Below the pieces are notes generated by a model. The model was not told where the DNA came from. It ran no database searches and saw only the letters and a list, made by a program, of their open reading frames with translations. From Megalopta genalis (taxonomy: Eukaryota > Arthropoda > Insecta > Hymenoptera > Halictidae): a stretch of DNA of 64,000 nucleotides. The position numbers and the translations under genes are program-made. Location: positions 62,001 through 126,000 of the forward strand of contig NW_027476727.1 in the NCBI RefSeq assembly GCF_051020955.1, read 5' to 3'. Within the stretch, counting starts at the first letter, position 1, and each line of letters begins with the position of its first letter. Below are positions 54,310-64,000 of this stretch, in pieces.

Positions 54310-55989
54310 ATTTAGCTTCAAATACTTGCGATATAAGTGACATAGTTTCAAATTATGGCGAAATAAACGAGTTAGTTTCAAATCCATGCGAAACACATGA
54401 TGTAACTTCTAATCAATGCGATGTAGATGGTTTAGCTTCAAATCCATGCGAAACACATGATGTAACTTCAAATCAATGCGGTGTAGAAGGTTTGGCTTCA
54501 GATCCACGGGAAACAAATGATTTAGCTTCAAATACTTGCGATATAAGTGATATTGCTTCAAATGCTGGCGAAATAATCGAGTTAGCTTCAAATCCAAGCG
54601 AAGCACATGATGTAGCTTCAAATCAATGCGATTTAGAAGGTTTAGCTTCAAATCCATGCGAAACAAATTATTTAGCTTCAAATACTTGCGATATAAGTGA
54701 TATAGTTTCAAATTATGGCGAAATAAACGAGTTAGCTTCAAATCCATGCGAAACACATGATGTAACTTCAAATCAATGCGATGTAGAAGGTTTGGCTTCA
54801 GATCCACGGGAAACAAATGATTTAGCTTCAAATACTTGCGATATAAGTGATATTGCTTCAAATGCTGGCGAAATAATCGAGTTAGCTTCAAATCCAAGCG
54901 AAGCACATGATGTAGCTTCAAATCAATGCGATTTAGAAGGTTTTGCTTCAAATCCAAGCGAAACAAATGATTTAGCTTCAAATACGTGTCAAACAAACGA
55001 GTTAGCTTCAAATCCATTCGAAACACATGGTGCAGCTTCAAATCAATGCGATGTATAACGTTTAGCTTCAAATCCAAGCGAAACAAATGATTTAGCTTCA
55101 AATACTTGCGATATAAGTGACATAGTTTCAAATTATGGCGAAATAAACGAGTTAGTTTCAAATCCATGCGAAACACATGATGTAACTTCAAATCAATGCG
55201 ATGTGGAAGGTTTAGCTTCAGATCAACGGGAAACAAATGATTTAGCTTCAAATACTTGCGATATAAGTGATATATCTTCAAATTCTGGCGAAATAATCGA
55301 GTTGGCTTCAAATCCATGCGAAACATATGATGTCACTTCAAATCAATGCGATGTAGATGGTTTGGAATCAAATCCATGCGAAACAAATGATTTAGCTTCA
55401 AATACTTGCGATATAAGTGATATAGCTTCAAATGCTGGCGAAATAAACGAGTTAGCTTCAAATCCATGCGAAACACATGATGTAGCTTCAAATCAATGCG
55501 GTGTAGAAAGTTTAGCTTCAAATCCATGCGAAACAAATTATTTAGCTTCAAATACTTGCGATATAAGTGATACAGTTTCAAATTATGGCGAAATAATCGA
55601 GTTAGCTTCAAATCCGTGCGAAACACATGATGTAACTTCTAATCACTGCGATGTAGAAGGTTTGGCTTCAGATCCACGGGAAACAAATGATTTAGCTTCA
55701 AATACTTGCGATATAAGTGATATAGCTTCAAATTCTGGCGAAATAATCGAGTTAGCTTCAACTCCATGTGAAACACATGATGTAGCTTCAAATCAATGCG
55801 ATGTAGAAGGTTTAGCTTCTAATCCATGCGAAACAAATTATTTAGCTTCAAATACTTGCGATATAAGTGATATAGCTTCAAATTCTGGCGAAATAATCGA
55901 GTTAACTTCAAATCCATGCGAAACATATGATGTAGCTTCAAATCAATGCGATGTAGAAGGTTTGGCTTCAGATCCACGGAAACAAATGA
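54310..55989 (+). repeat. 1680-bp unit in the second 7-kb block, copy 1
   Basis: It matches 44947-46626 at an offset of 9358 bases. It lacks one G near 55980 (GATCCACGGAAAC in place of GATCCACGGGAAAC), which shifts the frame at its right end. Confidence 0.86.
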
Positions 55990-57669
55990 TTTAGCTTCAA
56001 ATACTTGCGATATAAGTGACATAGTTTCAAATTATGGCGAAATAAACGAGTTAGTTTCAAATCCATGCGAAACACATGATGTAACTTCTAATCAATGCGA
56101 TGTAGATGGTTTAGCTTCAAATCCATGCGAAACACATGATGTAACTTCAAATCAATGCGGTGTAGAAGGTTTGGCTTCAGATCCACGGGAAACAAATGAT
56201 TTAGCTTCAAATACTTGCGATATAAGTGATATTGCTTCAAATGCTGGCGAAATAATCGAGTTAGCTTCAAATCCAAGCGAAGCACATGATGTAGCTTCAA
56301 ATCAATGCGATTTAGAAGGTTTAGCTTCAAATCCATGCGAAACAAATTATTTAGCTTCAAATACTTGCGATATAAGTGATATAGTTTCAAATTATGGCGA
56401 AATAAACGAGTTAGCTTCAAATCCATGCGAAACACATGATGTAACTTCAAATCAATGCGATGTAGAAGGTTTGGCTTCAGATCCACGGGAAACAAATGAT
56501 TTAGCTTCAAATAATTGCGATATAAGTGATATTGCTTCAAATGCTGGCGAAGTAATCGAGTTAGCTTCAAATCCAAGCGAAGCACATGATGTAGCTTCAA
56601 ATCAATGCGATTTAGAAGGTTTTGCTTCAAATCCAAGCGAAACAAATGATTTAGCTTCAAAATACGTGTCAAACAAACGAGTTAGCTTCAAATCCATTCG
56701 AAACACATGGTGCAGCTTCAAATCAATGCGATGTATAAGGTTTAGCTTCAAATCCAAGCGAAACAAATGATTTAGCTTCAAATACTTGCGATATAAGTGA
56801 CATAGTTTCAAATTATGGCGAAATAAACGAGTTAGTTTCAAATCCATGCGAAACACATGATGTAACTTCAAATCAATGCGATGTGGAAGGTTTGGCTTCA
56901 GATCAACGGGAAACAAATGATTTAGCTTCAAATACTTGCGATATAAGTGATATATCTTCAAATTCTGGCGAAATAATCGAGTTGGCTTCAAATCCATGCG
57001 AAACATATGATGTAACTTCAAATCAATGCGATGTAGATGGTTTGGAATCAAATCCATGCGAAACAAATGATTTAGCTTCAAATACTTGCGATATAAGTGA
57101 TATAGCTTCAAATGCTGGCGAAATAAACGAGTTAGCTTCAAATCCATGCGAAACACATGATGTAGCTTCAAATCAATGCGGTGTAGAAAGTTTAGCTTCA
57201 AATCCATGCGAAACAAATTATTCAGCTTCAAATACTTGCGATATAAGTGATACAGTTTCAAATTATGGCGAAATAATCGAGTTAGCTTCAAATCCATGCG
57301 AAACACATGATGTAACTTCTAATCACTGCGATGTAGAAGGTTTGGCTTCAGATCCACGGGAAACAAATGATTTAGCTTCAAATACTTGCGATATAAGTGA
57401 TATAGCTTCAAATTCTGGCGAAATAATCGAGTTAGCTTCAACTCCATGTGAAACACATGATGTAGCTTCAAATCAATGCGATGTAGAAGGTTTAGCTTCT
57501 AATCCATGCGAAACAAATTATTTAGCTTCAAATACTTGCGATATAAGTGATATAGCTTCAAATTCTGGCGAAATAATCGAGTTAGCTTCAAATCCATGCG
57601 AAACATATGATGTAGCTTCAAATCAATGCGATGTAGAAGGTTTGGCTTCAGATCCACGGGAAACAAATG
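55990..57669 (+). repeat. 1680-bp unit in the second 7-kb block, copy 2
   Basis: It matches the preceding unit and has an extra A near 56661 (TTCAAAATACG) that restores the offset lost at 55980. The following sequence matches that after the third copy of the other block, so this block has two units against three. Confidence 0.86.
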
Positions 57670-58490
57670 ATTTAGCTTCAAATACTTGCGATATAAGTGA
57701 TATATCTTCAAATTCTGGCGAAATAATCGAGTTAGCTACAACTCCATGCGAAACCAGTGATGTAGCTTCAAATCAATGCGATGTTGAAGGTTTAACTTCA
57801 TATCCATGTGTAGCAAGCGATTTAACTTCAAATACTTGCGATATAAGTTGTCTAGCATCAAATGCTGGCGAAATAATCGAGATAGCTTGAAATCCATGCG
57901 AAACACATGATGTAGTTTCAAATCAATGCGATCTAGAAGGTTTAGCTTCAAATCCATGCGAATCAAATGATTTAGCTTCAAATACTTGCGATATAAGTGA
58001 TATAGTTTCAAATGCTGGAGAAATAATCGAGTTAGCATCAAATCCATGCGAAACATATGATGTAACTTCAAATCAATGCGATGTAGATGGTTTAGAATCA
58101 AACCCATGCGAAACAAATGATTTAGCTTCAAATACATGCGATATAAGTGATATAGTATCAAATTATGGCGAAATAATCGAGTTAGCTTCAAATCCATGCG
58201 AAACACATGATGTAACTTCAAATCAATGCGATGTAGAAGGTTTGGCTTCATATCCACGGGAAACAAATGATTTAGCTTCAAATACTTGCGATATAAGTGA
58301 TATAGCTTCAAATTCTGGCGAAATAATCTAGATAGCTTCAAATCCATGCGAAACACATGATGTAGTTTCAAATCAATGCGATCTAGAAGGTTTAGCTTCA
58401 AATCCATGCGAATCAAATGATTTAGCTTCAAATACTTGCGATATAAGTGATATAGTTTCAAATGCTGGCGAAATAATCGAGTTAGCTTCA

Positions 58491-61400
58491 TATCCATGCG
58501 AAACACATGATGTAACTTCAAATCAATGCGATGTAGAAGGTTTGGCTTCAGATCCACGGGAAACAAATGATTTAGCTTCAAATACTTGCGATATAAGTGA
58601 TATAGCTTCAAATGGTGGCGAAATAAACGAGTTAGCTTCAAATCCATGCGAAACATATTACGTAGCATCAAATTTAATGCGATGTAGAAGGATTAGTTTC
58701 AAATCCATGTTAAACAAATAATTTAGCTTCAAATACTTGCGATATAAGTAATATAGCTTCAAATGCTGGAGAAATAATCGAGTTAACTTCAACTCCATGT
58801 GAAACACATGATGTAGCTTCAAATCAATGCGATGTAGAAGGTTTAGCTTCTAATCCATGCGAAAACAAATTATTTAGCTTCAAATACTTGCGATATAAGT
58901 GATATAGCTTCAAATTCTGGCGAAATAAACGAGTTAGCTTCAAATTAATGCGAAACACATGATATAGCTTCACTTCAATGCGATGTAGATGGTTTAGCTT
59001 CAAATCCATGCGAAGCAAATTATTTAGCTTCAAATACTTGCGATATAAGTGATATAGTTTCAAATTATGGCGAAATAAACGAGTTAGCTTCAAATCCATG
59101 CGAAACACATGATGTAACTTCAAATCAATGCGATGTAGAAGGTTTGGCTTCAGATCCACGGGAAACAAATGATTTAGCTTCAAATACTGGCGATATAAGT
59201 GATATAAGCTTCAAATGGTGGCGAAATAAACGAGTTAGCTTCAAATCCATGCGAAACATATTACGTAGCATCAAATTTAATGCGATGTAGAAGGATTAGT
59301 TTCAAATCCATGTTAAACAAATAATTTAGCTTCAAATACTTGCGATATAAGTAATATAGCTTCAAATGCTGGAGAAATAATCGAGTTAGCTTCAAATCCA
59401 TGCGAAACACATGATGTCGCTTCAAATCAATGCGATGTAGAAGGTTTAGCTTCTAATCCATGCGAAACAAATTATTTAGCTTCAAATACTTGCGTTATAA
59501 TTGATATAGTTTCAAATTATGGCGAAATAATCGAGTTAGCTTCAAATCCATGCGAAACACATGATGTAACTTCAAATCAATGCGATGTAGGAGGTTTGGC
59601 TTCATATCCACGGGAAACAAATGATTTAGCTTCAAAAACTTGCGATATAAGTGATATAGCTTCAAATTCTGGCGAAATAATCGAGTTAGCTTCAAATTAA
59701 TGCGAAACACATGATATAGCATCAAATCAATGCGATGTAGATGGTTTAGCTTCAAATCCATGCGAAACAAATTATTTAGCTTTAAATACTTGCGATATAA
59801 GTGATATAGTTTCAAATTATGGCGAAATATACGAGTTAGCTTCAAATCCATGCGAAACACATGATGTAACTTCAAATCAATGCGATGTAGATGGTTTGGC
59901 TTCAGATCCACGGGAAACGAATGATTTAGCTTCAAATACTTGCGATATAAGTGATATAGCTTCAAATGCTGGCGAAATAATCAAGTTACCTTCAAATCGA
60001 AGCGAAGCACATGATGTAGCTTCAAATCAATGCGATGTAGAAGGTTTTGCTTCAAATCCAAGCGAAACAAATGATTTAGCTTCAAATACGTGTCAAACAA
60101 ACGAGTTAGCTTCAAATCCATTCGAAACACATGGTGCAGCTTCAAATCAATGCGATGTATAAGGTTTAGCTTCAAATCCAAGCGAAACAAATGATTTAGC
60201 TTCAAATACTTGCGATATAAGTTGTCTGGCATCAAATGCTGGCGAAATAATCGAGTTAGCTTCAAATCCATGCGAAACACATGATGTAGTTTCAAATCAA
60301 TGCGATGTAGCTGGTTTAGATTCAAATCCATGCGAAACAAATGATTTAGCTTCAAATCAATAGGATGTAGAAGGTTTAGCTTCAAATCCATGCGAAACAA
60401 ATGATTTGGCTTCAAATACTTGCGATATAAGTGATATAGCTTCAAATGGTGGCGAAATAAACGAGTTAGCTTCAAATCCATACGTAACATATTACGTAGC
60501 ATCAAATTTAATGCGATGTAGAAGGATTAGTTTCAAATCCATGTTAAACAAATAATTTAGCTTCAAATACTTGCGATATAAGTAATATAGCTTCAAATGC
60601 TGGAGAAATAATCGAGTTAGCTTCAAATCCATGCGAAACACATGATGTTGCTTCAAATCAATGCGATGTATAAGGTTTAGCTTCAACTCCATGCGAAACA
60701 AATGATTTAGCTTCAAACACTTGCGATATAAGTGATATAGCTTCAAATGCTGGCGAAATAAACGAGTTACCTTCAAATCCATGCGAAACACATGATGTAG
60801 CTTCAAATCAATGCGATGTAGATCGTTTAGCTTCAAATCCATGCGAAACACATGATGTAACTTCAAATCAATGCGGTGTAGAAGGTTTGGCTTCAGATCC
60901 ACGGGAAACAAATGATTTAGCTTCAATACTTGCGATATAAGTGATATAGCTTCAAATTCTGGCGAAATAATCTAGATAGCTTCAAATCCATGCGAAACAC
61001 ATGATGTAGTTTCAAATCAATGCGATCTAGAAGGTTTAGCTTCAAATCCATGCGAATCAAATGATTTAGCTTCAAATACTTGCGATATAAGTGATATAGT
61101 TTCAAATGCTGGCGAAATAATCGAGTTAGCTTCAACTCCATGTGAAACACATGATGTAGCTTCAAATCAATGCGATGTAGAAGGTTTAGCTTCTAATCCA
61201 TGCGAAACAAATTATTTAGCTTCAAATACTTGCGATATAAGTGATATAGCTTCAAATTCTGGCGAAATAATCGAGTTAGCTTCAAATTAATGCGAAACAC
61301 ATGATATAGCTTCAAATCAATGCGATGTAGATGGTTTAGCTTCAAATCCATGCGAAACAAATTATTTAGCTTCAAATACTTGCCGATATAAGTGATATAG

Positions 61401-64000
61401 CTTCAAATTCTGGCGAAATAATCGAGTTAGCTTCAACTCCATGTGAAACACATGATGTAGCTTCAAATCAATGCGATGTAGAAGGTTTGGCTTCATATCC
61501 ACGGGAAACAAATGATTTAGCTTCAAATACTTGCGATATAAGTGATATAGCTTCAAATTCTGGCGAAATAATCGAGATAGCTACAAATCCATGCGAAACA
61601 CATGATGTAGTTTCAAACCAATGCGATCTAGACGGTTTAGCTTCAAATCCATGCGAATCAAATGATTTAGCTTCAAATACTTGCGATATAACTGATATAG
61701 TTTCAAATGCTGGCGAAATAATCGAGTTAGCATCAAATCCATGCGAAACATATGATGTAACTTCAAATCAATGCGATGTTGATGGTTTAGAATCAAACCC
61801 ATGCGAAACAAATGATTTAGCTTCAAATACTTGCGATATAAGTGATATAGCTCCAAATGCTGGCGAATAAACGAGTTAGCTTCAAATCCATGCGAAACAC
61901 ACGATGTAGCTTCAAATCAATGCGGTGTAGAAAGTTTAGCTTCAAATCCATGCGAAACAAATTATTTAGCTTCAAATACTTGCGATATAAGTGATATAGC
62001 TTCAAATGCTGGCGAAATGGACGAGTTAGCTTCAAATCCATGCGAAACACATGATGTAGCTTCAAACCAATGCGATGTAGAAGGTTTAGCTTCAAATCCA
62101 GCGAATCAAATGATTTAGCTTCAAATACTTGCGATATAAGTGATATTGCTTCAAATGCAGGCGAAACGAACGAGCTAGCTTCAAATCCATGCGAAACACA
62201 TGATGTAGCTTCAAATCAATGCGATGTAGATTGTTTAGCTTCAAATCCATGCGGAACAAATGATTTAGCTTCAAATACTTGCGATATAAGTGATATAGCT
62301 TCAAATTCTTGCGATATAAGTCGATGTAGCTTCAAATGCAGGCGAAATAAACGATTTAGCTACAAAACCATGCAGAACACATGATGTAGCTTCAAATCAA
62401 TGCGATGTAGAAGGTTTAGCTTCAAATCCATGCGAAACAAATGATTTAGCTTCAAACACTTGCGATATAAGTGATATAGCTTCAAATGCTGGCGAAATAA
62501 ACGAGTTACCTTCAAATCCATGCGAAACACATGATGTAGCTTCAAATCAATGCGATGTAGATCGTTTAGCTTTCAAATCCATGCGAAACACATGATGTAA
62601 CTTCAAATCAATGCGGTGTTGGCTTCAGATCCACGGGAAACAAATGATTTAGCTTCAAATACTTGCGATATAAGTGATATAGCTTCAAATTCTGGCGAAA
62701 TAATCTAGATAGCTTCAAATCCATGCGAAACAACATGATGTAGTTTCAAATCAATGCGATCTAGAAGGTTTAGCTTCAAATCCATGCGAATCAAATGATT
62801 TAGCTTCAAATACTTGCGATATAAGTGATATAGTTTCAAATGCTGGCGAAATAATCGAGTTAGCTTCAACTCCATGTGAAACCACATGATGTAGCTTCAA
62901 ATCAATGCGATGTAGAAGGTTTAGCTTCTAATCCATGCGAAACAAATTATTTAGCTTCAAATACTTGCGATATAAGTTATATAGCTTCAAATTCTGGCGA
63001 AATAATCGAGTTAGCTTCAAATTAATGCGAAACACATGATATAGCTTCAAATCAATGCGATGTAGATGGTTTAGCTTCATATCATGCGAAACAAATTATT
63101 TAGCTTCAAATACTTGCGATATAAGTGATATAGCTTCAAATTCTGGCGAAATAATCGAGTTAGCTTCAACTCCATGTGAAACACATGATGTAGCTTCAAA
63201 TCAATGCGATGTAGAAGGTTTGGCTTCATATCACTCGGAAACAAATGATTTAGCTTCAAATACTTGCGATATAAGTGATATAGCTTCAAATTCTGGCGAA
63301 ATAATCGAGATAGCTACAAATCCATGCGAAACACATGATTGTAGTTTCAAACCAATGCGATCTAGAAGGTTTAGCTTCAAATCCATGCGAATCAAATGAT
63401 TTAGCTTCAAATACTTGCGATATAACTGATATAGTTTCAAATGCTGGCGAAATAATCGAGTTAGCTTCAAATCCATGCGAAACACATGATGTAGTTTCAA
63501 ATCAATGCGATGTAGCTGTTTAGATTCCAAATCCATGCGAAACAAATGATTTAGCTTCAAATCAATAGGATGTAGAAGGTTTAGCTTCAAATCATGCGAA
63601 ACAAATGATTTGGCTTCAAATACTTGCGATATAAGTGAATATAGCTTCAAATGGTGGCGAAATAACGAGTTAGCTTCAAATCCATACGTAACATATTACG
63701 TAGCATCAAATTTAATGCGATGTAGAAGGATTAGTTTCAAATCCATGTTAAACAAATAATTTAGCTTCAAATACTTGCGATATAAGTAATATAGCTTCAA
63801 ATGCTGGAGAATAATCGAGTTAGCTTCAATCCATGCGAAACACATGATGTGCTTCAAATCAATGCGATGTATAGGTTTAGCTTCAACTCCATGCGAAACA
63901 AATGATTTAGCTTCAAACACTTGCGATATAAGTGATATAGCTTCAAATGCTGGCGAAAATAAACGAGTTACCTTCAAATCCATGCGAAACACATGAGTAG
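58491..64000 (+). repeat. Right-end mosaic with dense small indels
   Basis: The region mixes pieces of earlier units. About 60961-61652 matches 50640-51330. About 60700-61700 is partly repeated at 62440-63430. About 60481-60780 reappears at 63682-63985. From about 60.9 kb, single-base gains and losses become frequent, for example near 60925, 61383, 61865, 62099, 62571, 62732, 62881, 63082, 63339, 63593, 63639, 63665, 63811, 63827, 63851, 63873 and 63958. The first 58 kb has only a handful beyond the inherited odd-length monomers. The pattern suits an unpolished contig end, or a degenerating array edge. Confidence 0.8.
60481..60498. other. Near-palindrome TACGTAACATATTACGTA in a landmark monomer
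   Basis: Seven-base arms TACGTAA and TTACGTA flank the four bases CATA. An identical 18-bp site is at 63685-63702. Shorter forms with five-base arms (CGTAA, TTACG) are at 34260-34273, 35728-35741 (spacer AATA), 39270-39283, 40291-40304, 42902-42915, 44073-44086 and 53431-53444. Near 38068, 58650 and 59255 the left arm is mutated. The site always precedes the 31-bp landmark monomer and occurs only right of 34.2 kb. A protein-binding or cruciform role is speculative. Confidence 0.7.

Larger units (their letters stand above)
53110..58490 (+). repeat. 5.38-kb block, sister of 43752-50812 with two 1680-bp units
   Basis: It is collinear with the 7.06-kb block. The offset is 9358 bases up to about 57700 and 7678 from there to about 58490, where TATCCATGCG replaces ACTCCATGTG. 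The net loss of 1680 bases equals one internal unit, direct evidence of copy-number change inside a duplicated segment. Confidence 0.87.
1..64000 (+). repeat. Uninterrupted 30-bp tandem satellite/minisatellite array with nested higher-order repeats
   Basis: Every stretch I read is built from 30-bp units in one orientation. Each unit begins GCTTCAAAT, follows TTA, GTA or ATA from the previous unit, and carries TGCGA about 13-17 bases in. Five variant classes recur in fixed order. In plus-frame translation they read ASNPCETNDL (A), ASNTCDISDI (B), ASNAGEINEL (C), ASNPCETHDV (D) and ASNQCDVEGL (E). Extra D-E pairs and lost monomers are common. Both window edges fall inside the array, so it extends beyond 64 kb in each direction or to a contig end. 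No inverted monomer block, transposon insertion or unique spacer was seen. Known satellite DNA with higher-order repeats has this architecture; a centromeric or heterochromatic location is inference. A giant repetitive coding exon is the alternative, disfavoured by the stops and frameshifts. Confidence 0.97.

Noticed and set aside
1..64000. CRISPR array
   Set aside because: The 30-bp direct repeats resemble CRISPR repeats in length, but they abut directly with no unique spacers, and there is no leader or cas gene.
1..64000. One giant protein gene of 10-residue repeats
   Set aside because: In the plus frame many E monomers carry TAA, and odd-length monomers (31, 32 bp) and indels change the frame repeatedly. 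Stops are duplicated along with the units, both strands are equally open, and no unique terminal exon or signal peptide is present.
1..64000. Telomeric repeat array
   Set aside because: The TTAGC at monomer junctions resembles the insect telomere word TTAGG, but it occurs once per 30 bp and is not a short tandem repeat.
62070..64000. Frameshifted pseudogene at the right end
   Set aside because: The indels fall at random in ordinary satellite monomers and cluster by position in the window, which points to sequence quality or array decay and not to a broken gene.
1..64000. tRNA, rRNA or other structured RNA genes, promoters or terminators
   Set aside because: I saw no cloverleaf, rRNA block, or promoter or terminator element standing out from the repeat consensus.

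Overview
The whole 64-kb window is one uninterrupted tandem-repeat array. The basic unit is a 30-bp monomer, about 36% GC by counting the consensus monomers. It opens with GCTTCAAAT, is preceded by TTA or GTA from the previous unit, and carries a near-invariant TGCGA in the middle. All monomers I read point the same way. I found no unique DNA, no RNA gene, no transposon and no convincing protein gene. Monomers with 30-bp phasing over tens of kilobases, nested into higher-order repeats, suggest eukaryotic satellite or giant minisatellite DNA, as in heterochromatin, a centromere or a sex chromosome. The species cannot be named from this sequence.

The organisation has several levels. (1) The monomer is 30 bp. 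(2) Five monomer classes, here called A to E, run in the order A-B-C-D-E and give a 150-bp unit; 18864-19013 is a clean example in the phase B-C-D-E-A. (3) Kilobase-scale blocks are repeated: about 3.27 kb (180-4955), 3.4 kb (8963-17600 and its copy), 4.6 kb (35030-44430), 1.68 kb (44947-50020 and 54310-57670) and 2.4 kb (49170-53115). (4) Still larger duplications exist. A 13.6-kb block at 7013-20625 is repeated almost perfectly at 20626-34237. A 7.06-kb block at 43752-50812 reappears at 53110-58490, shorter by exactly one 1680-bp unit.

The left part (1 to about 18 kb, and its copy at 20.6-32 kb) and the right part (18-20.5 kb, then 32-64 kb) differ in monomer variants. The left part is rich in a class-E variant with TAA in the plus-strand frame and in a 32-bp monomer containing CTATTCAAG. 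The right part is rich in uninterrupted E monomers, a divergent A'-B' pair, and a monomer with the near-palindrome CGTAACATATTACG. The last 3 kb (from about 60.9 kb) has many single-base indels, which looks like a poorly polished contig end or a decaying array edge.

Long open frames occur on both strands (up to 511 codons on plus, 617 on minus). They follow from a 30-bp unit that is divisible by three and has no stop in several frames. Stops and frameshifts are copied along with the repeats, so I annotate no CDS. What the window records is array evolution by unequal exchange or segmental amplification, not cooperating genes.
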